Of a stretch of 64,000 nucleotides of DNA, positions 34,248 to 42,598 are shown piece by piece. Numbering within the stretch: position 1 is the stretch's first letter; every line of letters begins with the position of its first letter. The DNA is from Treponema sp. UBA4267. GTDB lineage: Bacteria > Spirochaetota > Spirochaetia > Treponematales > Treponemataceae. The notes under the pieces are model-generated. The model was not told where the DNA came from. It worked only from the letters and a program-made list of their open reading frames with translations, and made no database searches. The position numbers were made by a program, and so were the translations under genes. The stretch covers positions 25,977-89,976 of the forward strand of contig DGWD01000010.1 in the NCBI GenBank assembly GCA_002395155.1, read 5' to 3'.

Positions 34248-36001
34248 TGAAAAATAAATCAATGATTCAAATGATGCACAGACTTGTATCTTCGTGCGGA
34301 AATTATAAGGTGCAGATTCGATCTGCTTATATATCGGGATTTTTTAAGGGAATATTTATGAAGGCGCCCCTTATGGTTAGTTTTCTGATTGTTTCGGGCT
34401 TTATGACTGGAAGTATAACCCGCAAGACTTGTCTGATTTCGGGACTTGTTCTTTTGATCTGTCTTGTAGCTCAGGCAGTTTTACAGAATATTTCTGACCG
34501 TTTGCAATCGGCAGCAGGTTTTAAAGTTTTTGCAGATAAACGTATGCAGCTGGGAGATCATTTCCGAAAACTCTCAATGGGATATTTTTCTGACGGGAAT
34601 ATCGGTAAGGTGAGCAGTGTTCTTGCAACTGACATGAACTTTATCGAAGAGAACTGTATGATGGTTCTTGAAGATCTTGTGGGCTTTATAATTTCTCAGG
34701 GCCTGATGATATGTTTTATGTTTTATCTGAACTGGAGACTGGGACTCGTTTCAATCCTGTGTCTTGCAATCATCATGCTGGTGGGTAAATTAATGACCAG
34801 AGTTTCTGTTTCTCACTCAATGGAAAAACAGGTGGCAAGTCAGACTCTTACAAGTGCGGTTTTGGAATTTGCAGAAGGAATTGGAATTATTAAAACTTTC
34901 AACATGCTGGGCGAAAAATCTAAGGAAATGAACAAAGCTTTTGAAGACAGCTGCAACAAGGCTATCGGTTTTGAAATGGCATATGCTCCATGGTGGGCAG
35001 GCTTTATGATTTCGTATGGGCTTGGAACTGTTGCTGTTTTGTTTATGTCATATTTTTTGAGTTCCCGAGGCTTAATCACCATTGAATTTATGATGGGAAT
35101 GATTCTTTTTCTTTTTGATACTTTTGCCGGAATGAAGGCTTACTATGCAAATGTTGCCAGACTCACAGTTACCGATGCCTGCCTGGACCGAATTGAAAGT
35201 GTTTTTGATGAAGCAGAACTTAATAATGATGGAAAGGAAAAATTGCCTGATGCGGAAGATGCCGCCCGAAAAGGACTGGCAGAAATTTCTTATCAGAATG
35301 TTTCTTTTGCCTATTGTGATAAGAATGTTCTTGGCGGAATTAATTTTGATGTTCAGAAAGGCCAGATGCTTGCTTTAGTCGGCCCAAGCGGTGGTGGAAA
35401 ATCAACAATCGCAAATCTGCTTGCCCGTTTCTGGGATGTAAAAGATGGTAGTATTAAAATCCGTGGAACTGATATCCGTAATGTGCCTCTTGCAAATCTT
35501 ATGGATAATATTTCCATGGTTTTCCAGAGAGTTTATCTTTTCCAGGATACAATCTTCAACAACATCGCTATGGGAAAAACAAACGCAAGTCGCGAAGAAG
35601 TTATTGAAGTTGCAAAAAAAGCCCGCTGTTACGACTTCATCATGAAACTGCCAGACGGCTTTGATACAGTAATTGGCGAAGGCGGAGCAGACCTGAGTGG
35701 TGGTGAACAGCAGCGTATTTCCATTGCCCGCTGTATGCTAAAAGATGCCCCAATTGTAATTCTTGACGAAGCTACTGCCAGTGTAGATGCAGATAACGAA
35801 CACTTTATTCAGGAAGCAATTTCTGAACTCTGCCGTGGCAAAACTCTGCTTGTAATTGCCCACCGCCTGAACACAATCCGCAATGCAGATAAGATTCTGG
35901 TAATTAAAAATGGCCAGATTGTGGAAAGTGGATCACATGAAGAGTTGATGTCTAAGGGTGGTGAATATGCGTTGATGGTTAGTAAGCAGAATTTAGAATA
36001 A
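34247..36001 (+). CDS. ABC transporter, fused permease/ATPase (pair 1, second subunit)
   Basis: A 584-residue partner of the preceding half-transporter, with which it should form a heterodimer. Six membrane helices (~25-310), then the ATPase domain with GPSGGGKST, LSGGEQQRI, IVILDEATAS and IAHRLNT. The ATG overlaps the upstream stop (TAATG) with a GGAGA a few bases before. Longer starts inside the previous gene are possible but unlikely. Neither half shows an obviously dead ATP site. Confidence 0.9.
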   Translation: MKNKSMIQMMHRLVSSCGNYKVQIRSAYISGFFKGIFMKAPLMVSFLIVSGFMTGSITRKTCLISGLVLLICLVAQAVLQNISDRLQSAAGFKVFADKRMQLGDHFRKLSMGYFSDGNIGKVSSVLATDMNFIEENCMMVLEDLVGFIISQGLMICFMFYLNWRLGLVSILCLAIIMLVGKLMTRVSVSHSMEKQVASQTLTSAVLEFAEGIGIIKTFNMLGEKSKEMNKAFEDSCNKAIGFEMAYAPWWAGFMISYGLGTVAVLFMSYFLSSRGLITIEFMMGMILFLFDTFAGMKAYYANVARLTVTDACLDRIESVFDEAELNNDGKEKLPDAEDAARKGLAEISYQNVSFAYCDKNVLGGINFDVQKGQMLALVGPSGGGKSTIANLLARFWDVKDGSIKIRGTDIRNVPLANLMDNISMVFQRVYLFQDTIFNNIAMGKTNASREEVIEVAKKARCYDFIMKLPDGFDTVIGEGGADLSGGEQQRISIARCMLKDAPIVILDEATASVDADNEHFIQEAISELCRGKTLLVIAHRLNTIRNADKILVIKNGQIVESGSHEELMSKGGEYALMVSKQNLE

Positions 36002-36070
36002 CAACTTTTTCTACAACCGTGGGGCTCTTCCTCTTTTCCGATGAATAGACCTGCGGTTGGTTAGAAACTT

Positions 36071-37111
36071 TTATCCAAATAGAATCCTGTTCAAAACCTT
36101 ATTTTTTTCGATTATTTTTGAAATTATCAGGACTAAAATAATTGATATTACACATAAGAAACATTCATTTAGTAATCGATTTGCAAAGTAATCATGGAAG
36201 AAATAGCCTGCAAGCAAATACAGTTGTAATGTGTATTTTCCTAAAAATGAAAAGAATGTAACAATTTTTATTTTGGCAATTTTACCAAAAATAAACCACC
36301 AGAACATACATCCTAATGCAGCAACTAAATAATGGTTGTATAAAGGAAATACAAGCTTGTCTGAAATTTTAATGATGTTGTTTCTTAATCCATCTTGTAG
36401 ATTTAAGCTATTCAATAAAGAGTTAATGCAATTTATCAAATGTGCAGAATTTCCATAATCATATAAAATCATTGATAATGGGTATAAAACTAAGGCAAAA
36501 TAAAATAGAAGATGTGGCATTTTTAGTTCATGTTTCTTTGCAAAATATCCTGCAAAATAGTATGGAAAATAAATTGCAAGCATTTTGATGGATTCAACTT
36601 CATCACCAATATGTAAAATTGTAAAAATATTAAATAATAGAATAAATAATACAGAAAAGATGATTTCGGAAACTGTATTTTTGGAAATTAGTTTAATTAA
36701 AAATAAGAAACAATCACACAAAAATAAAACAAGCAGGTACCAATAAGCCGGCTGTAGAAAAACTGTAAAAAAATATTTTTTTACACTTAAATTTTTATAA
36801 TCCCAGAAAAAAGAAAAAGTCGTCCAAATTAAATATGGAATTATTATTCTCTTAAATCTATGCCATAACCATTTACTGTTATGTTCTTTATTACCAATTA
36901 AGAATCCGCTTATGAATATAAATAAGAACATATGAAAGGAATAACAAAAATTGACTACCCAGCTAGATTCTCCACTTGGGGTATATGCAAAAAAGACATG
37001 TCCTACTACAACTAATATTCCTAAAAATCCCTTCAGGGCATCTAGCCTTATATCTCTGACTTTTACTTCTACAGGACTGTTAGGATTGCTCGTGGTCTGC
37101 TTATCTATCAT
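36071..37111 (-). CDS. Acyltransferase 3 family membrane protein
   Basis: A 346-residue integral membrane protein with about ten helices. The N-terminal RLDALKGFLGILVVVGHVFF (His in the conserved position) and YLIWTTFSFFWDY are family hallmarks. It probably O-acylates an envelope glycan or secondary product. AAGGAA precedes the ATG. It interrupts the row of GTTAG-regulated plus-strand operons and lies on the other strand. It is an intact relative of the broken gene at 28485, not a close copy. Confidence 0.88.
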   Translation of the reverse strand: MIDKQTTSNPNSPVEVKVRDIRLDALKGFLGILVVVGHVFFAYTPSGESSWVVNFCYSFHMFLFIFISGFLIGNKEHNSKWLWHRFKRIIIPYLIWTTFSFFWDYKNLSVKKYFFTVFLQPAYWYLLVLFLCDCFLFLIKLISKNTVSEIIFSVLFILLFNIFTILHIGDEVESIKMLAIYFPYYFAGYFAKKHELKMPHLLFYFALVLYPLSMILYDYGNSAHLINCINSLLNSLNLQDGLRNNIIKISDKLVFPLYNHYLVAALGCMFWWFIFGKIAKIKIVTFFSFLGKYTLQLYLLAGYFFHDYFANRLLNECFLCVISIILVLIISKIIEKNKVLNRILFG

Positions 37112-37186
37112 CTTTACTTTTTCCTTTATTATAAGATTTAGTTTTTGATAATTTTAACATTATTGTAATAAATATAAGGGTATTAT

Positions 37187-37246
37187 TGAAGAACTTTTTT
37201 CTTTGTGTTAGTATTGCCTTACAAGATAGTGTTAGGAAAAGCTAAC
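37187..37246 (+). promoter_or_regulatory. ECF operon promoter with two GTTAG-type operators
   Basis: TTGAAG (37187-37192), 17 bases, TAGTAT (37210-37215). An imperfect site GTTAGTATTGCCTTAC (37207-37222) covers the -10 box and a full site GTTAGGAAAAGCTAAC (37231-37246) lies just downstream. Confidence 0.7.
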
Positions 37247-37293
37247 TCTATTTATAATATCAGCCGCCTTTGGCTTTACACAGGAGTTCCTAA

Positions 37294-37878
37294 ATGGACA
37301 AATCACAAAAACTTAAAGGTAAAGACCTTGTTAATATAGGTATTTTTGCCGCAATTTATTTTATCATTATGTTTGCAGTTGCATGTCTTGGTTTTATACC
37401 AGTTTTCATGCCACTTTTATATGTACTTGTACCGCTTATTGGTGGTATTCCATTCATGCTTTTTCTTACTAAAACTAAGAAGTTCGGTATGATTTGGATT
37501 TTCTCTACACTTTGTGGAATCCTTTCTTTTGTTACAGGAATGAATGTAATTCCAATTTTCCTGGCATGTATTCTGGGGCTTTTTGCAGATTTAATCTGTA
37601 AAAGTTCAGATTATAAAAGTTCAAAAAAGGGAATTATTGCCTGTGGAATTTTTTCAATCTGGATTATTGGATATTGTGCACCGCTTTACATAAATCCTGA
37701 GCAGTATTGGGCAAACCGTTCTGTATATGGTGAAGAATATGCTCAAGCTGTAATGAAGTTTTTCCCATTATGGTCATTACCTCTTTTTATTGTTTCTTGT
37801 TTTGTTTTTGGTCTTCTTGGTGGACTTTTGGGAAAAGCAATGTTGAAAAAGCATTTTTCTAAAGCAGGAATTGCGTGA
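37294..37878 (+). CDS. ECF transporter S component (MptD-type), first copy
   Basis: A 194-residue membrane protein with about five or six helices, starting KLKGKDLVNIGIFAAIYFII, and with PFMLFLTKTKKFG in the middle. It resembles the MptD-like putative substrate-binding S components of energy-coupling-factor transporters. AGGAG precedes the ATG. The next gene is a paralogue of the same length, and EcfT and EcfA genes follow in the same operon. The substrate is unknown; the His-rich gene in the operon hints at a metal or metal complex. Confidence 0.78.
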   Translation: MDKSQKLKGKDLVNIGIFAAIYFIIMFAVACLGFIPVFMPLLYVLVPLIGGIPFMLFLTKTKKFGMIWIFSTLCGILSFVTGMNVIPIFLACILGLFADLICKSSDYKSSKKGIIACGIFSIWIIGYCAPLYINPEQYWANRSVYGEEYAQAVMKFFPLWSLPLFIVSCFVFGLLGGLLGKAMLKKHFSKAGIA

Positions 37879-37902
37879 TTTTATATAGTGAGGAGATTTA
37901 AA

Positions 37903-38487
37903 ATGGATAATTCAAAAAAATTAAAAGGAAAAGATTTAATTAATATCGGTATTTTTACTGCAATTTATTTTGTGGTAATCATGGCTCTTGCAATGCTGGG
38001 CTTTATTCCAGTTTTCATGCCTACATATTCAGTTTTAATGCCTTTGTTTGGCGGTATTCCTTTCATGCTCTTTCTTACTAAAGTGAAGAAGTTCGGCATG
38101 GTCTGGATTATGACAATCATTATGGGCCTTCTTATGTGGCTCACAGGAATGTCTTATTACGCTTTTGTAATCGGTATTTTTTCAGGCCTCATCGCAGAAT
38201 TAATTTTGAAAAAGGGTGAATACAAGAGTGCAAAATGTGCCGTTCTCTGTCATGCAGTTTTCTGCTTTTGGATTGTAAGTAACTATATTCCGCTTTTCTT
38301 CTTTGCCGATAAATACTGGTCTACAAGACAGGACTTTGGTCAGGAATACATTGATGCCCTTACAAAAATGTTCCCTAAGTGGATGTTCCCGGTTCACATT
38401 GTTTTATGTTTTGCATTTGGAATCCTGGGCGGACTTCTTGGCCGCAAGTTGTTGAAAAAGCATTTCGCTAAAGCTGGAATTGTTTAA
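37903..38487 (+). CDS. ECF transporter S component (MptD-type), second copy
   Basis: A 194-residue paralogue of the preceding protein: same length, KLKGKDLINIGIFTAIYFVV at the start, PFMLFLTKVKKFG in the middle and LLGRKLLKKHFAKAGIV at the end. The two arose by tandem duplication. The ATG at 37903 follows GAGGAG; a GTG at 37888 is rejected because it precedes that site. Its stop overlaps the ecfT start (TAATG). The pair may bind two related ligands or form a mixed complex. Confidence 0.78.
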   Translation: MDNSKKLKGKDLINIGIFTAIYFVVIMALAMLGFIPVFMPTYSVLMPLFGGIPFMLFLTKVKKFGMVWIMTIIMGLLMWLTGMSYYAFVIGIFSGLIAELILKKGEYKSAKCAVLCHAVFCFWIVSNYIPLFFFADKYWSTRQDFGQEYIDALTKMFPKWMFPVHIVLCFAFGILGGLLGRKLLKKHFAKAGIV

Positions 38488-39212
38488 TGGAACTTTTGAA
38501 TTCTTCAAAAAGAAAATCTCTCCTGGATCCACGGACAAAATTACTTCTTTTGACTTTAGTATCAGTCATAGTTCTTGGAAACGCAGGAGGAGATGCGGCA
38601 AATGAATTTCGCTATGTATTAAATTATCTGCCTCTTTTTCTTTTGCTTGCATCTCGACGCATTGGAAAATTTCTGTATGGGCTGATTTTATATACAATAG
38701 GTTATGCTCTGCAGTTATTTCTTCTTCCTCATGTTCACGGACTTGTAGGTTATCTGGTTTTGGCAGTTGCAGGAATTTTACTCAGATTTCTGCCTGGAAT
38801 TTTGACAGGAATGTACGTTGTTTCTACTACAACCGTGAGTGAATTTGTCTGTGCTATGGAACGCATGCATGTGAGTCAGAAAATTACTATTCCTCTGGCT
38901 GTTATGTTCCGCTTCTTCCCGACAGTGGTGGAGGAAGCTGCCAGTATTAATAAGGCAATGTCCATGCGGGATATTAAATTTGGCGGAAAAAAAGCCCTTA
39001 AGATGATTGAATATCGGCTTATTCCAATGATGACCTGCTCTGTAAAAATCGGACAGGAGTTGAGTGCAGCTTCGCTTACCCGAGGACTAGGCGGCCCTGA
39101 CAAGCGAACAAACATCTGTAAAATTGGTTTTGGCTGGTGTGATTTTCTTGTCTTTGCACTTTTGACAGGCGGACTTGTTTTTGTAATTTTACGTGCCATA
39201 GGAATTTTATAA
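38487..39212 (+). CDS. ecfT: ECF transporter transmembrane subunit EcfT
   Basis: A 241-residue membrane protein: RKSLLDPRTKLLLLTLVSV at the start, a middle AMERMHVSQKITIPLAVMFRF and a C-terminal coupling region with SMRDIKFG and SLTRGLGGPDKRT. This is the CbiQ/EcfT pattern with its A/T-R-G coupling motifs. It links the S components to the ATPase encoded two genes on. Start and stop overlap both neighbours by one to a few bases, so this is a tightly coupled operon. Confidence 0.88.
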   Translation: MELLNSSKRKSLLDPRTKLLLLTLVSVIVLGNAGGDAANEFRYVLNYLPLFLLLASRRIGKFLYGLILYTIGYALQLFLLPHVHGLVGYLVLAVAGILLRFLPGILTGMYVVSTTTVSEFVCAMERMHVSQKITIPLAVMFRFFPTVVEEAASINKAMSMRDIKFGGKKALKMIEYRLIPMMTCSVKIGQELSAASLTRGLGGPDKRTNICKIGFGWCDFLVFALLTGGLVFVILRAIGIL

Positions 39213-40270
39213 TGATTCAATTTATGTATGCTTTTTTAGCAGCAGTTTTTTATGCAATCAATATTCCCTGTTCAAAACTTCTGCTTACAAAAATTCCAGC
39301 TGCTTCTATGGCTGGCTTTTTATACCTTGGAGCAGGAATTAGCATTGGAATTATTTATCTCTTTCAAATAAAAAACAAGGACAAATCAAAAAGTCTTTCA
39401 AAAGCTGACCTGCCATATACAATCGCCATGATAATCATTGATATTGCTGCACCAATTTTACTGATGCAAGGAGTAAAAACAGGATCTTCTTCAAGTGCCT
39501 CTCTACTTGGCAATTTTGAAATTGTTGCAACTACGATTATTGCTCTGGCCATCTTTAAAGAAAGAGTAAGTTTCAGACTTTGGATTTCGATTATTTTAAT
39601 TACACTTGCAAGCATAATTCTTTCTTTTGAAAATATATCTTCTCTACAACAAGGATTATTTAATTTTTCTACCGGTTCACTTTTCGTTCTTGGAGCCACT
39701 CTTTGCTGGGGACTTGAAAATAACTGCACAAGACGGCTCTCAGAAAAAAGCACTTATCAGATTGTTACGGTAAAGGGTCTTGCCAGTGGAAGCGGAGCAC
39801 TTATTGTTGCCGCTCTTCTTGGTGATTTTAATTCTGTAAATACAGACAAGATTTTTGATCCACGATACATTCCTTTAGTTCTCTTGCTTGGTTTTGTAGC
39901 CTATGGTCTTAGTATTTTTACTTATGTACGTGCGCAAAAGTTTCTTGGGGCAGCGAAGACGAGTGCCTTTTATGCAGTAAATCCTTTTGTGGGAGCTTTG
40001 CTGTCTTTCCTCCTGCTTGGAGAAAAATTATCTGTCCAGTATTTTATTGCCCTGACGATTATGATTGCTGGAATTGTTCTTTTGATTTTCGATACTTTAA
40101 CTCATGCTCACTGCCATCAGCACGAACATGTTTTTACTCACACGCATGACGGCACAACTCATACTCATAGAATAATCCATAGCCATGAACATACACATTT
40201 AATCTGGAATAAAAATCATTGGCATTTTCATAGTAAAAAAGATTTAGAAAAGGAATCAAAACATGGTTGA
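39212..40270 (+). CDS. EamA/DMT transporter with histidine-rich tail
   Basis: A 352-residue protein. About ten helices with two EamA repeats (SLLGNFEIVATTIIALAIF.., KTSAFYAVNPFVGALLSFLLL), then a cytoplasmic or periplasmic tail of ~55 residues packed with His (HAHCHQHEHVFTHTHDG, HSHEHTHLIW, HWHFH). Such tails bind Ni, Co, Zn or Cu. It lies inside the ECF operon between ecfT and the ATPase gene, overlapping both. DMT proteins can export metallophores (CntI of Pseudomonas), but here the role is inferred. Confidence 0.88.
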   Translation: MIQFMYAFLAAVFYAINIPCSKLLLTKIPAASMAGFLYLGAGISIGIIYLFQIKNKDKSKSLSKADLPYTIAMIIIDIAAPILLMQGVKTGSSSSASLLGNFEIVATTIIALAIFKERVSFRLWISIILITLASIILSFENISSLQQGLFNFSTGSLFVLGATLCWGLENNCTRRLSEKSTYQIVTVKGLASGSGALIVAALLGDFNSVNTDKIFDPRYIPLVLLLGFVAYGLSIFTYVRAQKFLGAAKTSAFYAVNPFVGALLSFLLLGEKLSVQYFIALTIMIAGIVLLIFDTLTHAHCHQHEHVFTHTHDGTTHTHRIIHSHEHTHLIWNKNHWHFHSKKDLEKESKHG

Positions 40271-41741
40271 ATTAAAAAATGTAACTTTTGAATATAGTTC
40301 CGGGGATGGACTTGAAAGAGGCAGTGCCGGTGGAATTGATGAAAAGGTTTCTAACGGAAGTCTTTGCGGCGTAAATCTTTCTGTTAATGACGGGGAATTT
40401 CTTCTGCTTACAGGTGGTTCTGGTTGTGGTAAGACTACAATCCTCCGCCTCTTAAATGGTCTTATTCCAAACTTTTTTGAAGGCCAGCTTAAGGGAAGTG
40501 TAATTATTGATGGAGTTGATGTCAGTCATGCTGAACTTTATGACACTGCAAAAACTGTAAGTACTGTATTTCAAAATCCACGCTCTCAGTTTTTTAATGT
40601 TGATACAACAAGTGAGCTGGCATTTGCTTTGGAAAATCAGGGAAGGCCTGAGCAGGAAATCATAGATAAAGTTAATGCTACTGTAAAAGAGATGTCTCTG
40701 GAACCTTTGATGAACAGAAGTCTTTTTAATTTAAGTGGCGGCCAGAAACAGAAAATTGCCTGTGCCTCTGTTGCGGTTACAGGAAATAAAATCATTCTGC
40801 TTGATGAACCTTCTGCAAATCTGGATTTAAAAACAATAGATGAACTTGCCGGTCTTCTGAAAAAATGGAAAAACGAAGGCAAAACAATCATTGTTGCAGA
40901 ACACCGCATTTCATATTTGTGGGAGCTTGCAGACCGAACGGTAGTTTTGAAAGAAGGTCAGATTGTACGAGAACTGTCACGTGCTCAGATGGATAAAATC
41001 AGTGAAGAGGAATTGCATGAGCTGGGGCTGAGAACCAACCGGTGGTTGAGTAGTCCGCAGGATATACGGTCCCTAAGCGACGTCGAAGGGTCGAAACCAC
41101 AGTTGTCAAAAGAAACTCAACCACCGTTGGAAATTAAAAACTTCCGCTACAAATATAGTAACGGTTACCTGGCCCTCAATATCCCTCAAATGCAGATTCC
41201 TGTTGGCAAAATTACAGCTATAACCGGTAACAACGGCGATGGCAAAACCACCCTGCTTAACTGCCTGTGTGGTCTCGGCCGCCGTTCAAAAGGAACTCTT
41301 CTCTATCAGGATAAAAATTACAATCGTCACGGGCGTCAAAAGCTCATCTTCCTTGTAATGCAGGATGTAAATCATCAGCTCTTTACAGAAAGTGTACTTG
41401 ACGAAGTTCTCATCAGTCAGGCGGAAGAAAACGAAGAAGAAGCCCGCCACATTCTCGCAACTCTCGACCTGGAAGCCTTTGCAGACCGCCATCCGCAATC
41501 TCTTTCTGGGGGGCAAAAACAAAGGGTTGCTGTAGCATCTGCAATTGCTAGCGGCCGTGAAATCATGCTTTTTGACGAACCAACCAGTGGTCTGGACTAT
41601 AATCACATGCTGCAAATTGGAGAAATCTTCCGTAATCTTAAAAAATTGGGCAAAACTGTAATTGTAGTTACCCATGACCGTGAACTGATAAAAGAATGCT
41701 GCGATCAGGAAATCCATCTGGCAGATTATAATTCTATTTAA
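40263..41741 (+). CDS. ECF transporter ATPase with two ABC domains
   Basis: A 492-residue protein with two nucleotide-binding domains in one chain: GGSGCGKTT, LSGGQKQKI, LLDEPSANLD in the first (~1-250) and GNNGDGKTT, LSGGQKQRV, LFDEPTSGLD in the second (~285-492). This fused EcfA1A2 form powers the S/T components encoded upstream. The linker (~252-290) is encoded by a palindromic element with 11-bp perfect inverted repeats (41041-41051 and 41115-41125). The start overlaps the DMT gene by eight bases. Confidence 0.9.
   Translation: MVELKNVTFEYSSGDGLERGSAGGIDEKVSNGSLCGVNLSVNDGEFLLLTGGSGCGKTTILRLLNGLIPNFFEGQLKGSVIIDGVDVSHAELYDTAKTVSTVFQNPRSQFFNVDTTSELAFALENQGRPEQEIIDKVNATVKEMSLEPLMNRSLFNLSGGQKQKIACASVAVTGNKIILLDEPSANLDLKTIDELAGLLKKWKNEGKTIIVAEHRISYLWELADRTVVLKEGQIVRELSRAQMDKISEEELHELGLRTNRWLSSPQDIRSLSDVEGSKPQLSKETQPPLEIKNFRYKYSNGYLALNIPQMQIPVGKITAITGNNGDGKTTLLNCLCGLGRRSKGTLLYQDKNYNRHGRQKLIFLVMQDVNHQLFTESVLDEVLISQAEENEEEARHILATLDLEAFADRHPQSLSGGQKQRVAVASAIASGREIMLFDEPTSGLDYNHMLQIGEIFRNLKKLGKTVIVVTHDRELIKECCDQEIHLADYNSI
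41035..41130 (+). repeat. Palindromic element in the linker of the ECF ATPase gene
   Basis: CCAAC then GGTGGTTGAGT at the left and ACTCAACCACC then GTTGG at the right form terminal inverted repeats around a core with CGACGTCG and CCCT..AGGG dyads. It is translated as NRWLSSPQDIRSLSDVEG.. and separates the two ABC domains. Confidence 0.6.
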
Positions 41742-41899
41742 AAAGTTGCTAAGCTGCCGTCATCTCCATGCTAATTTTAGAGCTTTGTAAAACAGAACGT
41801 CTCGAAAGTGCAGAAGAACACAGAATGGGATTTTACAGCTAATTGGCATGAAAATGACATGTAATTGACAATTTACACAAGTAAGTTTATTTTCGACTT

Positions 41900-42520
41900 A
41901 TGGAAGTAAAGGAAAATAAAACCCTTCAAAAAATTCTGGATGTGGCAAATAAAGAGTTTCTGCAAAAAGGATTTAAAGATGCCTCTCTGCGAGAGATTGT
42001 AAAAAAGGCCGGTGTTACTACCGGTGCTTTTTATGGCTATTTTAATAGCAAGGAAGAACTTTTTGACGCCCTTGTAAAAGAACATGCCGACTACATCATC
42101 AATATTTATGACACAATTCTGGCAGATTTCCAAAATCTTCCTGTTGACCAGCAATGCTCTTTTATGGACAACCATTCCAAATATGGTATAGAAAAAATGT
42201 TTGATTACGTCTGGAACCATAAAAAGCCTTTTATTTTAATTTACAAAGCCTCTGCAGGAACTAAATATGAAAACTTTGTTCAGCAGATTGCAAAAAAGGA
42301 TATAGAATCTACCGAAGTTTTTTTAAACACAGTGGAAGAAAACGGGAAAGAAATCCAAAGAATTGACCCAATTATAGAAGATCTTGTAATAAACAACGCA
42401 TTCAATATGTTTTTCTCTTTGATTTTAAGAGACCTTCCAAGAGAAAAGGTTGAACATTGTCTTAATCAACTTTTTACATTCCATCGCGGCGGCTGGGATT
42501 TACTCTTAAATATTTCATAA
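41900..42520 (+). CDS. TetR-family transcriptional regulator
   Basis: A 206-residue protein with an N-terminal HTH (KILDVANKEFLQKGFKDASLR, then VTTGAFYGYFNSKEELF), the TetR signature, and a helical ligand domain. It stands before ABC pair 2, whose promoter has the dyad ATAACAGTGTTAT in its spacer, a possible TetR operator. The GTTAG-type site is absent from its own upstream region, so it may not be the GTTAG-binding protein. No strong Shine-Dalgarno site. Confidence 0.9.
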   Translation: MEVKENKTLQKILDVANKEFLQKGFKDASLREIVKKAGVTTGAFYGYFNSKEELFDALVKEHADYIINIYDTILADFQNLPVDQQCSFMDNHSKYGIEKMFDYVWNHKKPFILIYKASAGTKYENFVQQIAKKDIESTEVFLNTVEENGKEIQRIDPIIEDLVINNAFNMFFSLILRDLPREKVEHCLNQLFTFHRGGWDLLLNIS

Positions 42521-42531
42521 AAATGCAGGAC

Positions 42532-42586
42532 TTGACAATTATAACAGTGTTATATACTATTTCCCTAAAAGTTAGTAAAGACTAAC
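42532..42586 (+). promoter_or_regulatory. Promoter and GTTAG-N6-CTAAC operator of ABC pair 2
   Basis: TTGACA (42532-42537), 17 bases, TACTAT (42555-42560). The spacer is the dyad ATAACAGTGTTAT. GTTAGTAAAGACTAAC (42571-42586) covers the transcription start region, a position suited to repression. Confidence 0.8.
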
Positions 42587-42598
42587 CAAGGGGTTATT

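Noticed and set aside
41769..41843. A 24-codon frame between the ECF ATPase and TetR genes
   Set aside because: No ribosome-binding site and no recognisable family; could be a remnant but cannot be supported.
27629..42586. DtxR/IdeR or MntR iron box for the GTTAG sites
   Set aside because: IdeR boxes also contain GTTAG and CTAAC, but with a one-base centre (GTTAG-S-CTAAC); here the centre is six bases in every copy, so the spacing does not fit that family.
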